The notes beneath the pieces are model-generated. The model did not search any database, was not told where the DNA came from, and was given only the letters and a program-made list of their open reading frames with translations. 64,000 bases of DNA. Origin: Pseudonocardia oroxyli (lineage in GTDB: Bacteria > Actinomycetota > Actinomycetes > Mycobacteriales > Pseudonocardiaceae). How positions within the stretch are numbered: position 1 is the first letter of the stretch; every line of letters starts with the position of its first letter. The stretch lies in the NCBI RefSeq assembly GCF_900102195.1, contig NZ_FNBE01000004.1, forward strand, positions 1-64,000, given 5' to 3'. This document shows positions 26,542 to 35,010 of this stretch, in pieces. The translations under genes were made by a program, and so were the position numbers.

Positions 26542-26952
26542 GTGGACGCCGACGCACTCGCCGACGCCTTCTGGGGGGTCGCGCGGCAGCTGCGCAGCCG
26601 CAACAAGGAGGCCCTGGCCCCCTGGGAGCTCACCCCGTCGCAGTTCCGCGGGGCGGCCGTCGTCGCGCGGCACGGGCCGATCCGGCTGTCCGCGCTGGCC
26701 GAGCACCTGCGGATCGCGCCGCGCAGCGCCACCGAGGTGGTCGACGACCTGGAGTCCCGCGGGCTCGTCGAGCGCAGCCCCGACCCGGGGGACCGGCGGG
26801 CCACGCTCGTCACCCTCACCGAGCGGGGGCGCACCCTGGTCGGGGAGATCCAGGCGGCCCGGCACGCGCGGTCCGCGGACGTGTTCGCGACACTGGACGC
26901 ACACGACCGGGCGGAGCTCGGCAGGTTGTTGCGGAAGGTTGCCGGTGAATAG
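26542..26952 (+). CDS. MarR-family transcriptional regulator
   Basis: A 136-residue winged-helix repressor. LSALAEHLRIAPRSATEVVD is the recognition helix region and SRGLVERSPDPGDRRATLVT is the wing with its conserved DxRR motif. It is divergent from the ABC exporter and overlaps the following SRPBCC gene by eight bases. This suggests an efflux switch with a ligand-binding protein in the same transcript. Confidence 0.9.
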   Translation: MDADALADAFWGVARQLRSRNKEALAPWELTPSQFRGAAVVARHGPIRLSALAEHLRIAPRSATEVVDDLESRGLVERSPDPGDRRATLVTLTERGRTLVGEIQAARHARSADVFATLDAHDRAELGRLLRKVAGE

Positions 26953-27421
26953 GTTCACGACCACGACGGAGTCCGAGGCGGTCGTCGCGGCCGAGCGCGC
27001 CGCGATCTGGGCCGTGCTCACGGACCCCGAGATGCTCCCCCGGCTCACCCCGCTGCTCACGAGCATCGAGACCGACGGCGACCTGTGGCGCTGGTCGATG
27101 GTGCGACTGAAGGTGCTCGGCGTGGGGATCGCGCCGACCTTCACCGAGCGGATGACCTTCACCGACGGCGCGCGGATCGACTACACCCACGAGCCCCCGG
27201 CGGGCGGGCACGAGTACACCGGCGCCGAGGGCTGGTACGTGCTGAAGGACGTCCCGGGCGGCACCCACCTGGCGATCAAGCTGACCCTGCACGTGGAGCT
27301 GCCGCTGAGCCGGCTGGCCGGCCCGGCGGTCACGGCGCTGATGAACGTGACCCTGCAGCGCACGGGCGACCGCTTCGTCCAGAACCTGCTGCGCCACCTG
27401 GACACCCACCAGGTGCGCTGA
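26945..27421 (+). CDS. SRPBCC / polyketide-cyclase-like protein
   Basis: A 158-residue helix-grip protein. Features are SEAVVAAERAAIWAVLTDPE at the N-terminus, MTFTDGARIDYTHEP in the middle and a C-terminal helix VTALMNVTLQRTGDRFVQNL. Its GTG overlaps the end of the MarR gene, so it is probably translated with it. The ligand is unknown. Confidence 0.8.
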   Translation: MNRFTTTTESEAVVAAERAAIWAVLTDPEMLPRLTPLLTSIETDGDLWRWSMVRLKVLGVGIAPTFTERMTFTDGARIDYTHEPPAGGHEYTGAEGWYVLKDVPGGTHLAIKLTLHVELPLSRLAGPAVTALMNVTLQRTGDRFVQNLLRHLDTHQVR

Positions 27422-27428
27422 CGCGCCC

Positions 27429-27468
27429 GTGCGCGGTGGGTGGTGCCAGAGCACCACTGACCGCGCAC
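27429..27468. terminator. hairpin between convergent SRPBCC and dehydrogenase genes
   Basis: GTGCGCGGT (27429-27437) pairs with ACCGCGCAC (27460-27468), and TGGTGC pairs with GCACCA inside, with a small internal bulge and a four-base loop. It is well placed as a bidirectional terminator. Its 40-bp size resembles the palindromes at 29854 and 32096, but its sequence differs. Confidence 0.65.
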
Positions 27469-27486
27469 GAGCGGCGGAGCCGCGGG

Positions 27487-28725
27487 TCAGGGGATGACGA
27501 GCGTGTTCTCCTGGCCGTCGAGGTCGGAGACGGCCATCTGCAGGCCGGTCTCGCGGGGGCGGACCCCCTCGGCGTGCCAGCGGCCCAGGAGCACCTGCAC
27601 GCGCTCGGCCATCTGCGTGCGCAGCAGGCGGAAGGAGTCCTCGGCGGTGGTGACGTCGTTGTGCTCCATGCCGACCCAGCCCAGCAGCAGCCACCACGCC
27701 CAGGCCGCCGCGCCGGCGTTGGCCACGAAGTCCGGGACCACCGGGATGCCGCGGGCGGCCAGCATGGCCTCCGCCTCCGGGGTGGTGGCCGCGTTGGCCG
27801 CCTCGACGACGACCTTCGCGGCCACGTCGAAGCTGTTGTCCGGGGTGATCGCGTAGGAGATCGCGGCGGGGACGAACACGTCCGCCTCGATCCCGACGAC
27901 GGCGGCGCGCGGCAGCGCCACCACGCCGGCGGGCAGCCGGGTGCGGTCGATCTCGCCGTAGGCGTCCCGCAGGTCGAGCAGGGCGGGGACGTCCAGGCCC
28001 GCGGGGTCGTGCAGGGTGCCCGCGGCGTCCGCGACGGCGACGACCTTCATCCCGGCCTCGTGCAGGTACCAGGCGGCCGCCCCACCCATCGTGCCGACGC
28101 CCTGGATCGAGACCGTGGTCCGCTCGATCTCCCACCGATGAGAGCGGGCGGCGCCCAGGCAGGCGTGGGCCACGCCGTATCCGCCGATGACGTCGCCGAG
28201 CAGCCCGCCCGGGACCTGCGCGTTCAGCCCCTTCCGGACCCGCTCCAGCGTCCGCGCCGGGTCGGTCGAGCGGCGGATCGCGGAGTAGTAGGACTGGCCC
28301 ATGCCGAGCGAGGCGAACACCTCGTCGACCAGGTGCTGCGGCACGCCGAGGTCCTCGGCGGTCACCCAGTGCGCCTCGATCCACGGCCGCATGGCGGCCA
28401 TGAAGCGCTGCAGCACGCCGAAGGCCCGCGGGTCCTTCGGGTCGAAGTCGATGCCGCCCTTGGCCCCGCCGACCGGCAGGTCGAAGGCGGCGGTCTTGGC
28501 CGCCATGCCGCGGGCCAGGTCCTCGACCTCGCCCAGCGTGCAGCCCGGGCGCATCCGGGTGCCGCCGGTCGCGATGCCGGAGCGCAGCGTGTGCACGACG
28601 AGGTAGCCGCGGGCGTCGGTGACCCGGTCGGTCCAGGTCAGCCGCAACATCGGGTCCTGGGACACGGCGGGGGTCGACGCGGCGGTGGTCGGCACGGCGC
28701 CGAGCGGCTCCTGCATCGTGGTCAC
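27487..28725 (-). CDS. Glu/Leu/Phe/Val dehydrogenase
   Basis: A 412-residue amino-acid dehydrogenase that deaminates an amino acid to its keto acid with NAD(P)+. The catalytic lysine region is LPVGGAKGGIDFDPKDPRAF (Lys about 89), and the dinucleotide motif is IQGVGTMGGAAAWYL. The length suits hexameric glutamate or branched-chain/phenylalanine dehydrogenases; specificity is not clear. AGGAGG lies seven bases before the GTG start. A LysR gene is divergent and may control it. Confidence 0.88.
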   Translation of the reverse strand: MTTMQEPLGAVPTTAASTPAVSQDPMLRLTWTDRVTDARGYLVVHTLRSGIATGGTRMRPGCTLGEVEDLARGMAAKTAAFDLPVGGAKGGIDFDPKDPRAFGVLQRFMAAMRPWIEAHWVTAEDLGVPQHLVDEVFASLGMGQSYYSAIRRSTDPARTLERVRKGLNAQVPGGLLGDVIGGYGVAHACLGAARSHRWEIERTTVSIQGVGTMGGAAAWYLHEAGMKVVAVADAAGTLHDPAGLDVPALLDLRDAYGEIDRTRLPAGVVALPRAAVVGIEADVFVPAAISYAITPDNSFDVAAKVVVEAANAATTPEAEAMLAARGIPVVPDFVANAGAAAWAWWLLLGWVGMEHNDVTTAEDSFRLLRTQMAERVQVLLGRWHAEGVRPRETGLQMAVSDLDGQENTLVIP

Positions 28726-28899
28726 GGGCGGTCCTCCTGACGGATCAGATCGGGGGCATGGCGAGACAGGCCCTGGCCAGGGCCTGGTTCGGTGCGGGGA
28801 CCGGCGGCGGGGTCGGCCGGTAGCACCACTGTGCGGCAGGCGGGCCGTGCGCGTCCATCAACGAAACGTTCACGGTCGCGTTCACCCCGACTGCACGCC

Positions 28900-28905
28900 T
28901 ACGGT
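28900..28905 (+). promoter_or_regulatory. -10-like TACGGT of leaderless LysR gene
   Basis: TACGGT lies six bases before the GTG at 28912. The 186-bp divergent gap also holds two GTTCAC direct repeats near 28869-28885, possible LysR contacts; nothing else was recognised there. Confidence 0.45.
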
Positions 28906-28911
28906 GGCCGG

Positions 28912-29850
28912 GTGGAGCTCTCCCTCACCCGCCTGCGGATGCTCCGTGAGCTGTACCGGCGCGGAACGGTCACCGCGGCCGCCGCCTCGCTGCACTACAC
29001 CGCGTCCGCGGTCTCCCAGCAGCTCGCGCAGCTCGAGCGCGAGGTCGGCGGCCCGCTGTTCGAACGGCTCGGCCGCCGCGTGCGGTTCACCGAGCTCGGC
29101 CTGGTGCTCACCGAGCACGCCGAGGAGATCCTGGGGTCGGTGGAGCGCGCCGAGCTCGCCCTCGAGGAGGCGCGAGACGAACGGTCGGTGCGGCTGACCG
29201 CGGGTGTGTGGGCCTCGGTCACGGCGGGCCTGCTGCCCGCGGCGCTGGCCCGGCTCGCGCAGGACCATCCGGGGATCACGGTCAGCACCCGGGAGCTGGC
29301 GCCCGAGGAGACCGCGGGGGCGGTCCGCGACGGCGCCCTCGACTTCTCGTTCGTGATCGACTACTCCGGGCACCCGATGTCCTGGGACCCGTCGCTGACC
29401 AGGGAGGTCGTCGCCGTCGAGCGGCTGTACGCGGCGCTGCCCGAGGCGGAGCCGCACGGCCCGACGGTGGAGCTGGGCGAGCTGGCCGACCGGCCCTGGA
29501 TCCTGGCCGGGCCGCGGTCGCACTTCGGCCGCGCCGCGCGCAACGCCTGCAGGCGGGCCGGGTTCGAGCCGCGCACCATCCACCAGGCCGAGGAGCAGTT
29601 CACGGCCCTGGCCCTGGTTGCGGGGGGACACGGCGTCACGCTGGTGTCCGACCTGGGGCTGGCGAACCGGCCCGCGGGCGTCGCGACCTACCCGCTCGCC
29701 GAGCCCGTCCTGCGCACCGTCTCGATCGCCTACCGCACCCACGCCGTCCGCAAGCTCGCGATGCAGCACGTGGTCGACGCCGTCCGGCGCACCGCCGAGG
29801 CGCACGGCCTGGGCGAACCCGTCGAGGCCGCCCGCCTCCCCCTCCCCTGA
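28912..29850 (+). CDS. LysR-family transcriptional regulator
   Basis: A 312-residue LysR protein. The winged HTH is GTVTAAAASLHYTASAVSQQ with LAQLEREVGGPLFERLGRRV. The rest is the periplasmic-binding-protein-like effector domain (FVIDYSGHPMSW, ALVAGGHGVTLVSDLGL). The GTG at 28912 follows the TACGGT box. Divergence from the amino-acid dehydrogenase suggests it regulates that gene. Confidence 0.9.
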   Translation: MELSLTRLRMLRELYRRGTVTAAAASLHYTASAVSQQLAQLEREVGGPLFERLGRRVRFTELGLVLTEHAEEILGSVERAELALEEARDERSVRLTAGVWASVTAGLLPAALARLAQDHPGITVSTRELAPEETAGAVRDGALDFSFVIDYSGHPMSWDPSLTREVVAVERLYAALPEAEPHGPTVELGELADRPWILAGPRSHFGRAARNACRRAGFEPRTIHQAEEQFTALALVAGGHGVTLVSDLGLANRPAGVATYPLAEPVLRTVSIAYRTHAVRKLAMQHVVDAVRRTAEAHGLGEPVEAARLPLP

Positions 29851-29853
29851 GCC

Positions 29854-29893
29854 GTGAGTGGTAATCGTCGCCCTGGCGACGATCGCCGCTCAC
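29854..29893. repeat. 40-bp palindromic repeat, copy 1 (also a likely terminator)
   Basis: The arms read GTGAGTGGTAATCGTCGCC and GGCGACGATCGCCGCTCAC around a CT centre, with four arm mismatches. It is nearly identical to the perfect palindrome at 32096-32135. It lies between the convergent LysR and Lrp genes. Confidence 0.85.
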
Positions 29894-29897
29894 GAGG

Positions 29898-30398
29898 TCA
29901 GAGCCTCCTGCGCAGCGCGGGCGCCATGCGGAACGGGATGGACTCGACCATGGAGATCGCCGTGCTGGAGCGCGCGACGCCGTGGCAGCGCAACAGCTCC
30001 AGGGTGATCCGGTGCAGGTCCGGGGTGTCCCGGGCGATCACCCGGACCAGCAGGTCGCCGTCGCCGGTGATCGCGTGAGCCTCGCAGACCTCGGGCACCT
30101 CGGCGATGTCGGCGAGGGTGCGCTCGGCGTCCGCCTGGTCGATGGCGAGGGTCAGGAAGGCGAGGACCGGATAGCCCGCCGCCGCGTGCCGGGCGCGCAC
30201 GCTGACGGGCGCGAGCACACCGTCGGCCTCCATGCGGCGGATCCGGGCCTGGACGGTGTTGCGGGCGAGGGTCAGCCGCTCGGCCAGCGCGACGACGGTG
30301 GCCTGGGGGTCGTCGTCCAGCGCGAGGAGGATGCGGGCGTCCGTCCGGTCGAGCACGGTGAGCGGTTCCTTCGCAGTCGTCGGGTGGATGTTGAGCAT
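29898..30398 (-). CDS. Lrp/AsnC-family transcriptional regulator
   Basis: A 166-residue feast/famine regulator. The HTH is ALAERLTLARNTVQARIRRM and the C-terminal RAM effector domain contains EVCEAHAITGDGDLLVRVIA. It starts from the ATG at 30398 (MLNIHPTTAKEPLTVLDRTD). It is divergent from the keto-acid decarboxylase and probably controls it in response to an amino acid, as with MdeR/BkdR-type pairs. Confidence 0.9.
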   Translation of the reverse strand: MLNIHPTTAKEPLTVLDRTDARILLALDDDPQATVVALAERLTLARNTVQARIRRMEADGVLAPVSVRARHAAAGYPVLAFLTLAIDQADAERTLADIAEVPEVCEAHAITGDGDLLVRVIARDTPDLHRITLELLRCHGVARSSTAISMVESIPFRMAPALRRRL

Positions 30399-30458
30399 TC
30401 TGCGTCGTCCAGAGTCGCTCACTTGAACACGACGCGCAACAAGCGTCTCCTGGACGGC

Positions 30459-32072
30459 ATGGAGACCGTCGCGCAGTACCTCGCCCGGAAGCTGCACGCG
30501 CTCGGCGCCCGACACCTGTTCGGGGTCCCGGGCGACTTCAGCCTGTCCCTGCTCGACTCCGTCCTGGAGACCGGGCTGCTGGAGTGGGTCGGCTCGCCCA
30601 ACGAGCTGAACGCGGGCTACGCGGCGGACGCCTACGCCCGCACCCGCGGCATCGGCGCCCTGGTCACGACCTTCGGCGTCGGCGAGCTGTCCGCGCTCAA
30701 CGCCGTCGCGGGCGCCTACGCCGAGAACGTGCCGCTCGTGCAGATCACCGGCGCCCCGGCCACCACCCGGGACGGGATGCTCCTGCACCACACCCTGGGC
30801 GACGGCGACTTCACCCACTTCGCCCGCGCCTACGCCGAGGTGACGGCCGCCGGCGCGATCCTGACCCACGACGACCCCTGCGCCCGGATCGACGAGGTCC
30901 TGCAGACCGCGGTCGACGAACAACGCCCCGTCTACCTGGTCGTCCCGGCCGACGTCGCCCTCACCGAAGCGCAGTGTGGAGCCACAACCGTCGTGTCGGA
31001 CGCCGAAAACGACAGTCGTGGCTCCACACTGCGGTTCTCGGCGGCCGTGCGTGCGCTGCTGGGGTCGGCGCAGAGTGCGGCCGTCATCGCGGGGCACCTG
31101 GTGGAGCGGACCCGCAGCCAGGGCGTGTTCGGCGCGCTGGTCTCCGCGCTCGACTCCCCCGTCGTCACGCTCAGCTCGGGGCGGGGCGCGATCGACTCCA
31201 CGCACCCCCGGTTCGCGGGCGTCTACATCGGCGGGATCGGGGCGAAGCGGGCGCAGCTCGCCGTCGAGACCGCGGACGTCCTGATCGAGGTCGGCACGCT
31301 GATGGCGGACGCCGTGACCGGCATGTTCAGCCACCGCGACGACCCCGCCCACACGATCCATCTCGGCGTCCGGACCGCCCGGGTGGCGGGCCGCGAGTAC
31401 GCGGTGCCGTTCGCGGACGCGCTGCGGATCCTCACCGAGCTGGCCACCCCGCTCCCCCGCGAGCTGCCCGACGTCCCCGCCGCGGGCCCCGTCGTCGGCG
31501 AGACCCTCGACCAGGACACCCTCTGGGCGACGCTCGAACGGCTGCTGCCCGCGGGATCGCGCCTGGTCACCGACATCGGGACCACGTTCTGGGGCGCCGC
31601 GGGGATCACCCTGCCCGCGGGGGTGGACGTCGTCGCCCAGCCCGTGTGGTCCTCCATCGGCTACGCGCTCCCCGCGACCCTGGGCTGCGCGCTGGCCGCC
31701 CCGGAGCGCCGCCCGGTCCTCGTGATCGGCGACGGTGCCGCGCAGATGACCGTCCAGGAGCTGGGGACGCTGGCGCGGCACGCGAACCCGGTGATCGTGG
31801 TCGTGGACAACTCCGGGTACACGATCGAGCGGGCGCTGCAGAGCCCGCAGGCGGTGTACAACGACGTCGCCGCCTGGGACTGGACCGCCCTCGCCCGGGC
31901 CTTCGCGCCGGGGATCGACCTGCGCACCGCGGCCCCGAGCACCCCCGACGAGCTGGCCACGGAGCTGTCCGCCGCCCTGGCCGACGACCGCATGGCCGTC
32001 CTGCACGTGCGGCTCGACGCCCTCGACGTCCCCGCGGGCCTGCGCGCCCTCGCCGACCGCCACCGCCGCTGA
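30459..32072 (+). CDS. alpha-keto acid (pyruvate/indolepyruvate-type) decarboxylase
   Basis: A 537-residue ThDP enzyme that decarboxylates a 2-keto acid to an aldehyde. Landmarks are the ThDP-activating Glu49 (GSPNELNAGYAADAYAR), the catalytic pair His110-His111 (LLHHTLGDGDF) and the C-terminal ThDP motif starting VLVIGDGAAQMTVQELGTLA and ending VVVDNSGY. The substrate may be phenylpyruvate, indolepyruvate or branched keto acids. Residues about 171-191 are encoded by a 62-bp palindromic repeat that also occurs between genes at 41921. The ATG at 30459 suits the family N-terminus; an upstream TTG at 30423 is possible. Confidence 0.88.
   Translation: METVAQYLARKLHALGARHLFGVPGDFSLSLLDSVLETGLLEWVGSPNELNAGYAADAYARTRGIGALVTTFGVGELSALNAVAGAYAENVPLVQITGAPATTRDGMLLHHTLGDGDFTHFARAYAEVTAAGAILTHDDPCARIDEVLQTAVDEQRPVYLVVPADVALTEAQCGATTVVSDAENDSRGSTLRFSAAVRALLGSAQSAAVIAGHLVERTRSQGVFGALVSALDSPVVTLSSGRGAIDSTHPRFAGVYIGGIGAKRAQLAVETADVLIEVGTLMADAVTGMFSHRDDPAHTIHLGVRTARVAGREYAVPFADALRILTELATPLPRELPDVPAAGPVVGETLDQDTLWATLERLLPAGSRLVTDIGTTFWGAAGITLPAGVDVVAQPVWSSIGYALPATLGCALAAPERRPVLVIGDGAAQMTVQELGTLARHANPVIVVVDNSGYTIERALQSPQAVYNDVAAWDWTALARAFAPGIDLRTAAPSTPDELATELSAALADDRMAVLHVRLDALDVPAGLRALADRHRR
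30971..31032. repeat. 62-bp palindromic element inside the decarboxylase gene
   Basis: Arms of 24 bp surround a 14-bp loop. The left arm begins GCAGTGTGGAGCCAC and the right arm ends GTGGCTCCACACTGC, with two mismatches over the full arms. The copy at 41921-41982 has the same length and layout. Here it is translated in frame between the first and second domains of the decarboxylase. Confidence 0.85.
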
Positions 32073-32095
32073 TCACGCCCCGCTGATCAGATGTC

Positions 32096-32135
32096 GTGAG
32101 CGGCGATCGTCGCCCTGGCGACGATCGCCGCTCAC
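32096..32135. repeat. 40-bp palindromic repeat, copy 2 (perfect; likely terminator)
   Basis: A 19-bp arm starting GTGAGCGGCGATCGTCGCC is repeated perfectly inverted around CT. It lies between the convergent decarboxylase and DUF1348 genes and matches the copy at 29854-29893. Confidence 0.9.
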
Positions 32136-32137
32136 GG

Positions 32138-32593
32138 TCAGGCGAGGGGGATGTCGACGCCGTGCTCGGACTCGGGGCGGGTGCCGAAGATCCGGCGGTC
32201 GGCCTCGGTGATCGCCAGGTCGTTGATGCTGGCCTCGCGGCGCACCATCAGGCCCTCGGCGTCGAACTCCCAGTTCTCGTTGCCGTAGCTGCGCCACCAC
32301 TGGCCGCCCGCGTCGTGGGACTCGTACTGGAAGCGCACGGCGATCCGGTTGTCGGCGAAGGTCCACAGCGACTTGCGCAGGGCGTAGTCCAGCTCACGCT
32401 CCCACTTGTCGGCCAAGAACGCGACGATCTCCGCGCGGCCCGCGACGAACCGGTCGCGGTTGCGCCACACGGAGTCCTCGCTGTACGCCAGGGACACCCG
32501 CTCCGGGTCGCGCGAGTTCCACGCGTCCTCGGCGGCCTGGACCTTCTTCCGCGCCGACTCCAGGGTGAACGGCGGGAACGGCGGGCGGCTCAC
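32138..32593 (-). CDS. DUF1348 / nuclear transport factor 2 family protein
   Basis: A 151-residue NTF2-like cone-fold protein of the DUF1348 group. Typical segments are [59 protein letters not shown] and [20 protein letters not shown]. The function of the family is unknown; fold relatives bind small hydrophobic molecules. It is not in an obvious operon. Confidence 0.88.
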   Translation of the reverse strand: MSRPPFPPFTLESARKKVQAAEDAWNSRDPERVSLAYSEDSVWRNRDRFVAGRAEIVAFLADKWERELDYALRKSLWTFADNRIAVRFQYESHDAGGQWWRSYGNENWEFDAEGLMVRREASINDLAITEADRRIFGTRPESEHGVDIPLA

Positions 32594-32694
32594 GCCTGCT
32601 CCATCTGGTCGCTACTCATGGTCCGAGAGCATCGAGCGGATCCATTGCCGATGTGTTGCCGCCGGAACGCCGCTGTGTGTCGGACCCGCGCCAA

Positions 32695-32994
32695 TCAGGC
32701 ATTCAGCAGGCGTTCCGCCTCCGCGCGCTCGCACTCGCGCACCGCGCCGGGCAGCGCGTCCCGCACCGACCAGCGGGAGGCCAGCGCGAGGTCGATGCGC
32801 CTGCGCACCTCGTCCTCGAGGTCGACGTCGCACGCGAACAGCACGCGCAGCCGCATCCGGTCCCCGCAGCGGCCCGCCTCGGTGTGCAGGACGGCGACGG
32901 GCCGGACCTCCAGGTCGATCGCGGCCCCGGGAGCGGTCTCGTCGCTGCCGGGAGCCAGGTCCAGCTCGGCGGTGTGGGCGAAGGCGCTGCGCAT
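32695..32994 (-). CDS. hypothetical small protein
   Basis: A 99-residue acidic protein, not recognised. It begins MRSAFAHTAELDLAPGSDET, has a beta-rich middle (AIDLEVRPVAVLHTEAG, MRLRVLFACDVDLEDEV) and a charged helical end (ALPGAVRECERAEAERLLN). Codon use is normal for the window and no shadowing gene lies opposite, so it is probably real. No motif or partner can be named. Confidence 0.5.
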   Translation of the reverse strand: MRSAFAHTAELDLAPGSDETAPGAAIDLEVRPVAVLHTEAGRCGDRMRLRVLFACDVDLEDEVRRRIDLALASRWSVRDALPGAVRECERAEAERLLNA

Positions 32995-33047
32995 GCCCCC
33001 AGCATGCCAGATCGTGTGGTGCGCGTCACATCTGGTGCACCTCGGGG

Positions 33048-33323
33048 GTGCGCACCCTGACCGTCCTGCAGATCGTCCTGCTCGTCCTGGTGGTCCGCCG
33101 CTGCGGCGCCCCGGCCCCGCTCACCGCGCCCCTCACCGCACCCCTCACCGCGCTGCTCACCGCGCTGCTCACCGCGCTGCTCACCGCGGCCGCCCTGTGG
33201 CTCGACCCGGTCCGCACCACCCTGCACCTCGGCCAGATCAACATCGTGCTGCTCGCGCTGGTGCTCCTCGACCTCACCGGCCGCCGCCGGTCGCGGCGAC
33301 GCTCGTCGTCACCGCCGCGGTGA
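33048..33323 (+). pseudogene. fragment of a GT87-like membrane mannosyltransferase
   Basis: The frame reads hydrophobic sequence ending LWLDPVRTTLHLGQINIVLL and ALVLLDLTGRR. The LWL-P-R-T-GQIN-LL-ALVL-D pattern is characteristic of DUF2029/GT87 polyprenyl-phosphate-mannose transferases, which have about 400 residues and ten or more helices. Only about 90 residues remain. The segment before the motif is an expanded 12-bp tandem repeat. The 3' end overlaps the next fragment on the other strand. Confidence 0.6.
33119..33188. repeat. 12-bp tandem repeat in the GT87 remnant
   Basis: About six units of the form CTCACCGCGCTG, with CCC/CTG variation, encode a repeating Leu-Thr-Ala-Leu/Pro stretch. 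It looks like slippage expansion in a gene no longer under selection. Confidence 0.7.
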
Positions 33324-33760
33324 TCACGAAGCTGCCGAGCCCCGCGGTGGGGCCCATCGTGACCAGCCCGGCGATCACCACGAACGGCAGGACGTCGGCG
33401 AGCACCACCCCGACGGACACCGACAGCGCGTAGACCAGCGGGATCCGCACCAGCGCCTCGACCACGAACGCCAGGCCCCACACCACCGTCATCACCCGCT
33501 GGCCGTGGCGGAACACCGACAGGTCGTCCCAGAAGGAGTTCCAGCGCGCGATCCCCTCCGCGGAGCCGTCGGTGCCGAACTTCCGACCGAAGCAGAACAT
33601 CAGCGGGCGCCGCAGGAGCAGCGAGCCGAGGAACACCGGGCGAGCACGGCCACCCGCCGGAGGCCACCAGCGCCCACAGGTCCGGCACCCCCTGCGCCGC
33701 CAGGACGAAGTAGGTGACCAGCGGGAGTGCCACGTCGACGACGAGGGACGGGACGAGCCC
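33274..33760 (-). pseudogene. broken VC0807-family membrane protein gene
   Basis: The N-terminal part [20 protein letters not shown] then GVPDLWALVA is in one frame (about 33660-33760). The C-terminal part FLGSLLLRRPLMFCFGRKFG then NSFWDDLSVFRHGQRVMTVV is in another (33274-33636). Intact relatives carry some 60 residues between these parts, so an internal deletion with a frame change near 33636-33660 is inferred. The N-terminus is also cut where a PaaX-like fragment begins. Confidence 0.6.
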
Positions 33761-34246
33761 GAGAGCGCCCGCGCCTACCGGGACCTGCTGCGGCGCATCC
33801 TGGTCGTGTCCGGGTACGGGCCGCTGCGCGCCGGCCTGTGGATCAAGTCGCGCGACGAGTGGCCGGTCCTGCGCGACCAGCTCGGCCCGCCGCCGTCCGG
33901 CGCCCGGATCGCCCCCGTGCAGCTGCGGCTCGCCCAGGACGACGCGCGCGCGGCCGCCGCCGAGGCCTGGGACCTCGACACGGTCGCCGCCCGCCTGCGG
34001 GCGGCGGAGCAGCGGATCCGGTCCGTCCGTCCCGCCACCCGTCCCGACGGCGCGACCCTGCGGGCCTACCACGAGCTCGTCCGGCCGGTGTTCCAGACGT
34101 TGCTGGAGACCCCCGGCCTCCCCGCGCCCCTGCTCCCCGCGGACTGGCCGCGAGACGCCCTGCTCGCCACCCTGGGTGACGCGATCGGGCACTTCCAGCC
34201 CGCGGCAGGGGCCTATCTGCGGGAGCTGCTGGCCCGGTATGACTGA
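33755..34246 (+). pseudogene. PaaX-like regulator lacking its DNA-binding domain
   Basis: About 163 codons starting [20 protein letters not shown] resemble the central and C-terminal PaaX domains (GFGPLxx[24 protein letters not shown] near the end). The N-terminal winged helix is missing, since homology starts abruptly at the junction with the VC0807 remnant near 33757. The rest of the frame is intact and its stop overlaps the next gene, so it may still be expressed. Confidence 0.5.
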
Positions 34247-34976
34247 CCGCATGCGCACCGCCGTCGTGACCGGAGCCGGATCGGGCCTGGGCCGGGTCGT
34301 CGCCCGCGCCCTCCTCGCGGACGGGTGGGCGGTGGCGCTCGCAGGCCGTCGCCCCGAGGCCCTGACCGAGACCGCGACCGGGGAGCACGTCCTCGCGGTC
34401 CCCACGGACGTGGGCGACGAGGCGGCCGTCGCCGCCCTCTTCGCCGCCGTCCGCGAGCGGTGGGGGCGGCTGGACCTGCTGGTCAACAACGCCGGCGGGT
34501 TCGGCCCGAGCGGCACGCCGGACGAGATCGACGTCTCCGCCTGGCGGGCCACCGTCGACACCAACCTGACCGGCGCGTTCCTCTGCGCGCGCGAGGCCTT
34601 CGCCCTCATGCGCACGCACGGCGGCGGGCGGATCATCAACAACGGCTCGGTCTCCGCGCACGCCCCGCGGCCGGGCAGCATCGCCTACACCGCGACCAAG
34701 CACGCGATCACGGGCCTGACGAAGTCGCTGTCGTTGGACGGCCGGGCCTTCGGCATCGCCTGCGGGCAGATCGACATCGGCAACGCCGCCACGGACATGA
34801 CGGCGGGCATCGCGACGGGCGCCCGGCAGGCGGACGGGTCGGTGCGCCCGGAACCCACCTTCGACGCCGCCCACGTCGCCGACGCCGTCCGGTACATGGC
34901 GGACCTGCCGCTCGACGCGAACGTCCAGTTCCTGACGATCACCGCGACCGCCATGCCCTTCATCGGCCGGGGGTAG
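34239..34976 (+). CDS. SDR-family oxidoreductase
   Basis: A 245-residue classical SDR. It has [49 protein letters not shown] with the catalytic Ser, and [18 protein letters not shown] after the second strand suggests NADP(H). The ATG at 34239 overlaps the PaaX-like stop; an ATG at 34251 is an alternative. The substrate is unknown. Confidence 0.88.
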   Translation: MTDRMRTAVVTGAGSGLGRVVARALLADGWAVALAGRRPEALTETATGEHVLAVPTDVGDEAAVAALFAAVRERWGRLDLLVNNAGGFGPSGTPDEIDVSAWRATVDTNLTGAFLCAREAFALMRTHGGGRIINNGSVSAHAPRPGSIAYTATKHAITGLTKSLSLDGRAFGIACGQIDIGNAATDMTAGIATGARQADGSVRPEPTFDAAHVADAVRYMADLPLDANVQFLTITATAMPFIGRG

Positions 34977-34998
34977 CGTGATGCGCATCCGACCACCT

Positions 34999-35004
34999 CA
35001 GGAG
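34999..35004 (+). promoter_or_regulatory. strong ribosome binding site of the DUF1059 gene
   Basis: AGGAGG-type sequence (34999-35004) stands six bases before the ATG at 35011 and fixes the start of this very small gene. Confidence 0.6.
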
Positions 35005-35010
35005 GCACCG

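Noticed and set aside
32395-33323. long plus-strand frame joining the GT87-like fragment to upstream DNA
   Set aside because: The upstream part is the complement of the DUF1348 gene and hypothetical gene; only the segment after 33048 has meaningful protein sequence.
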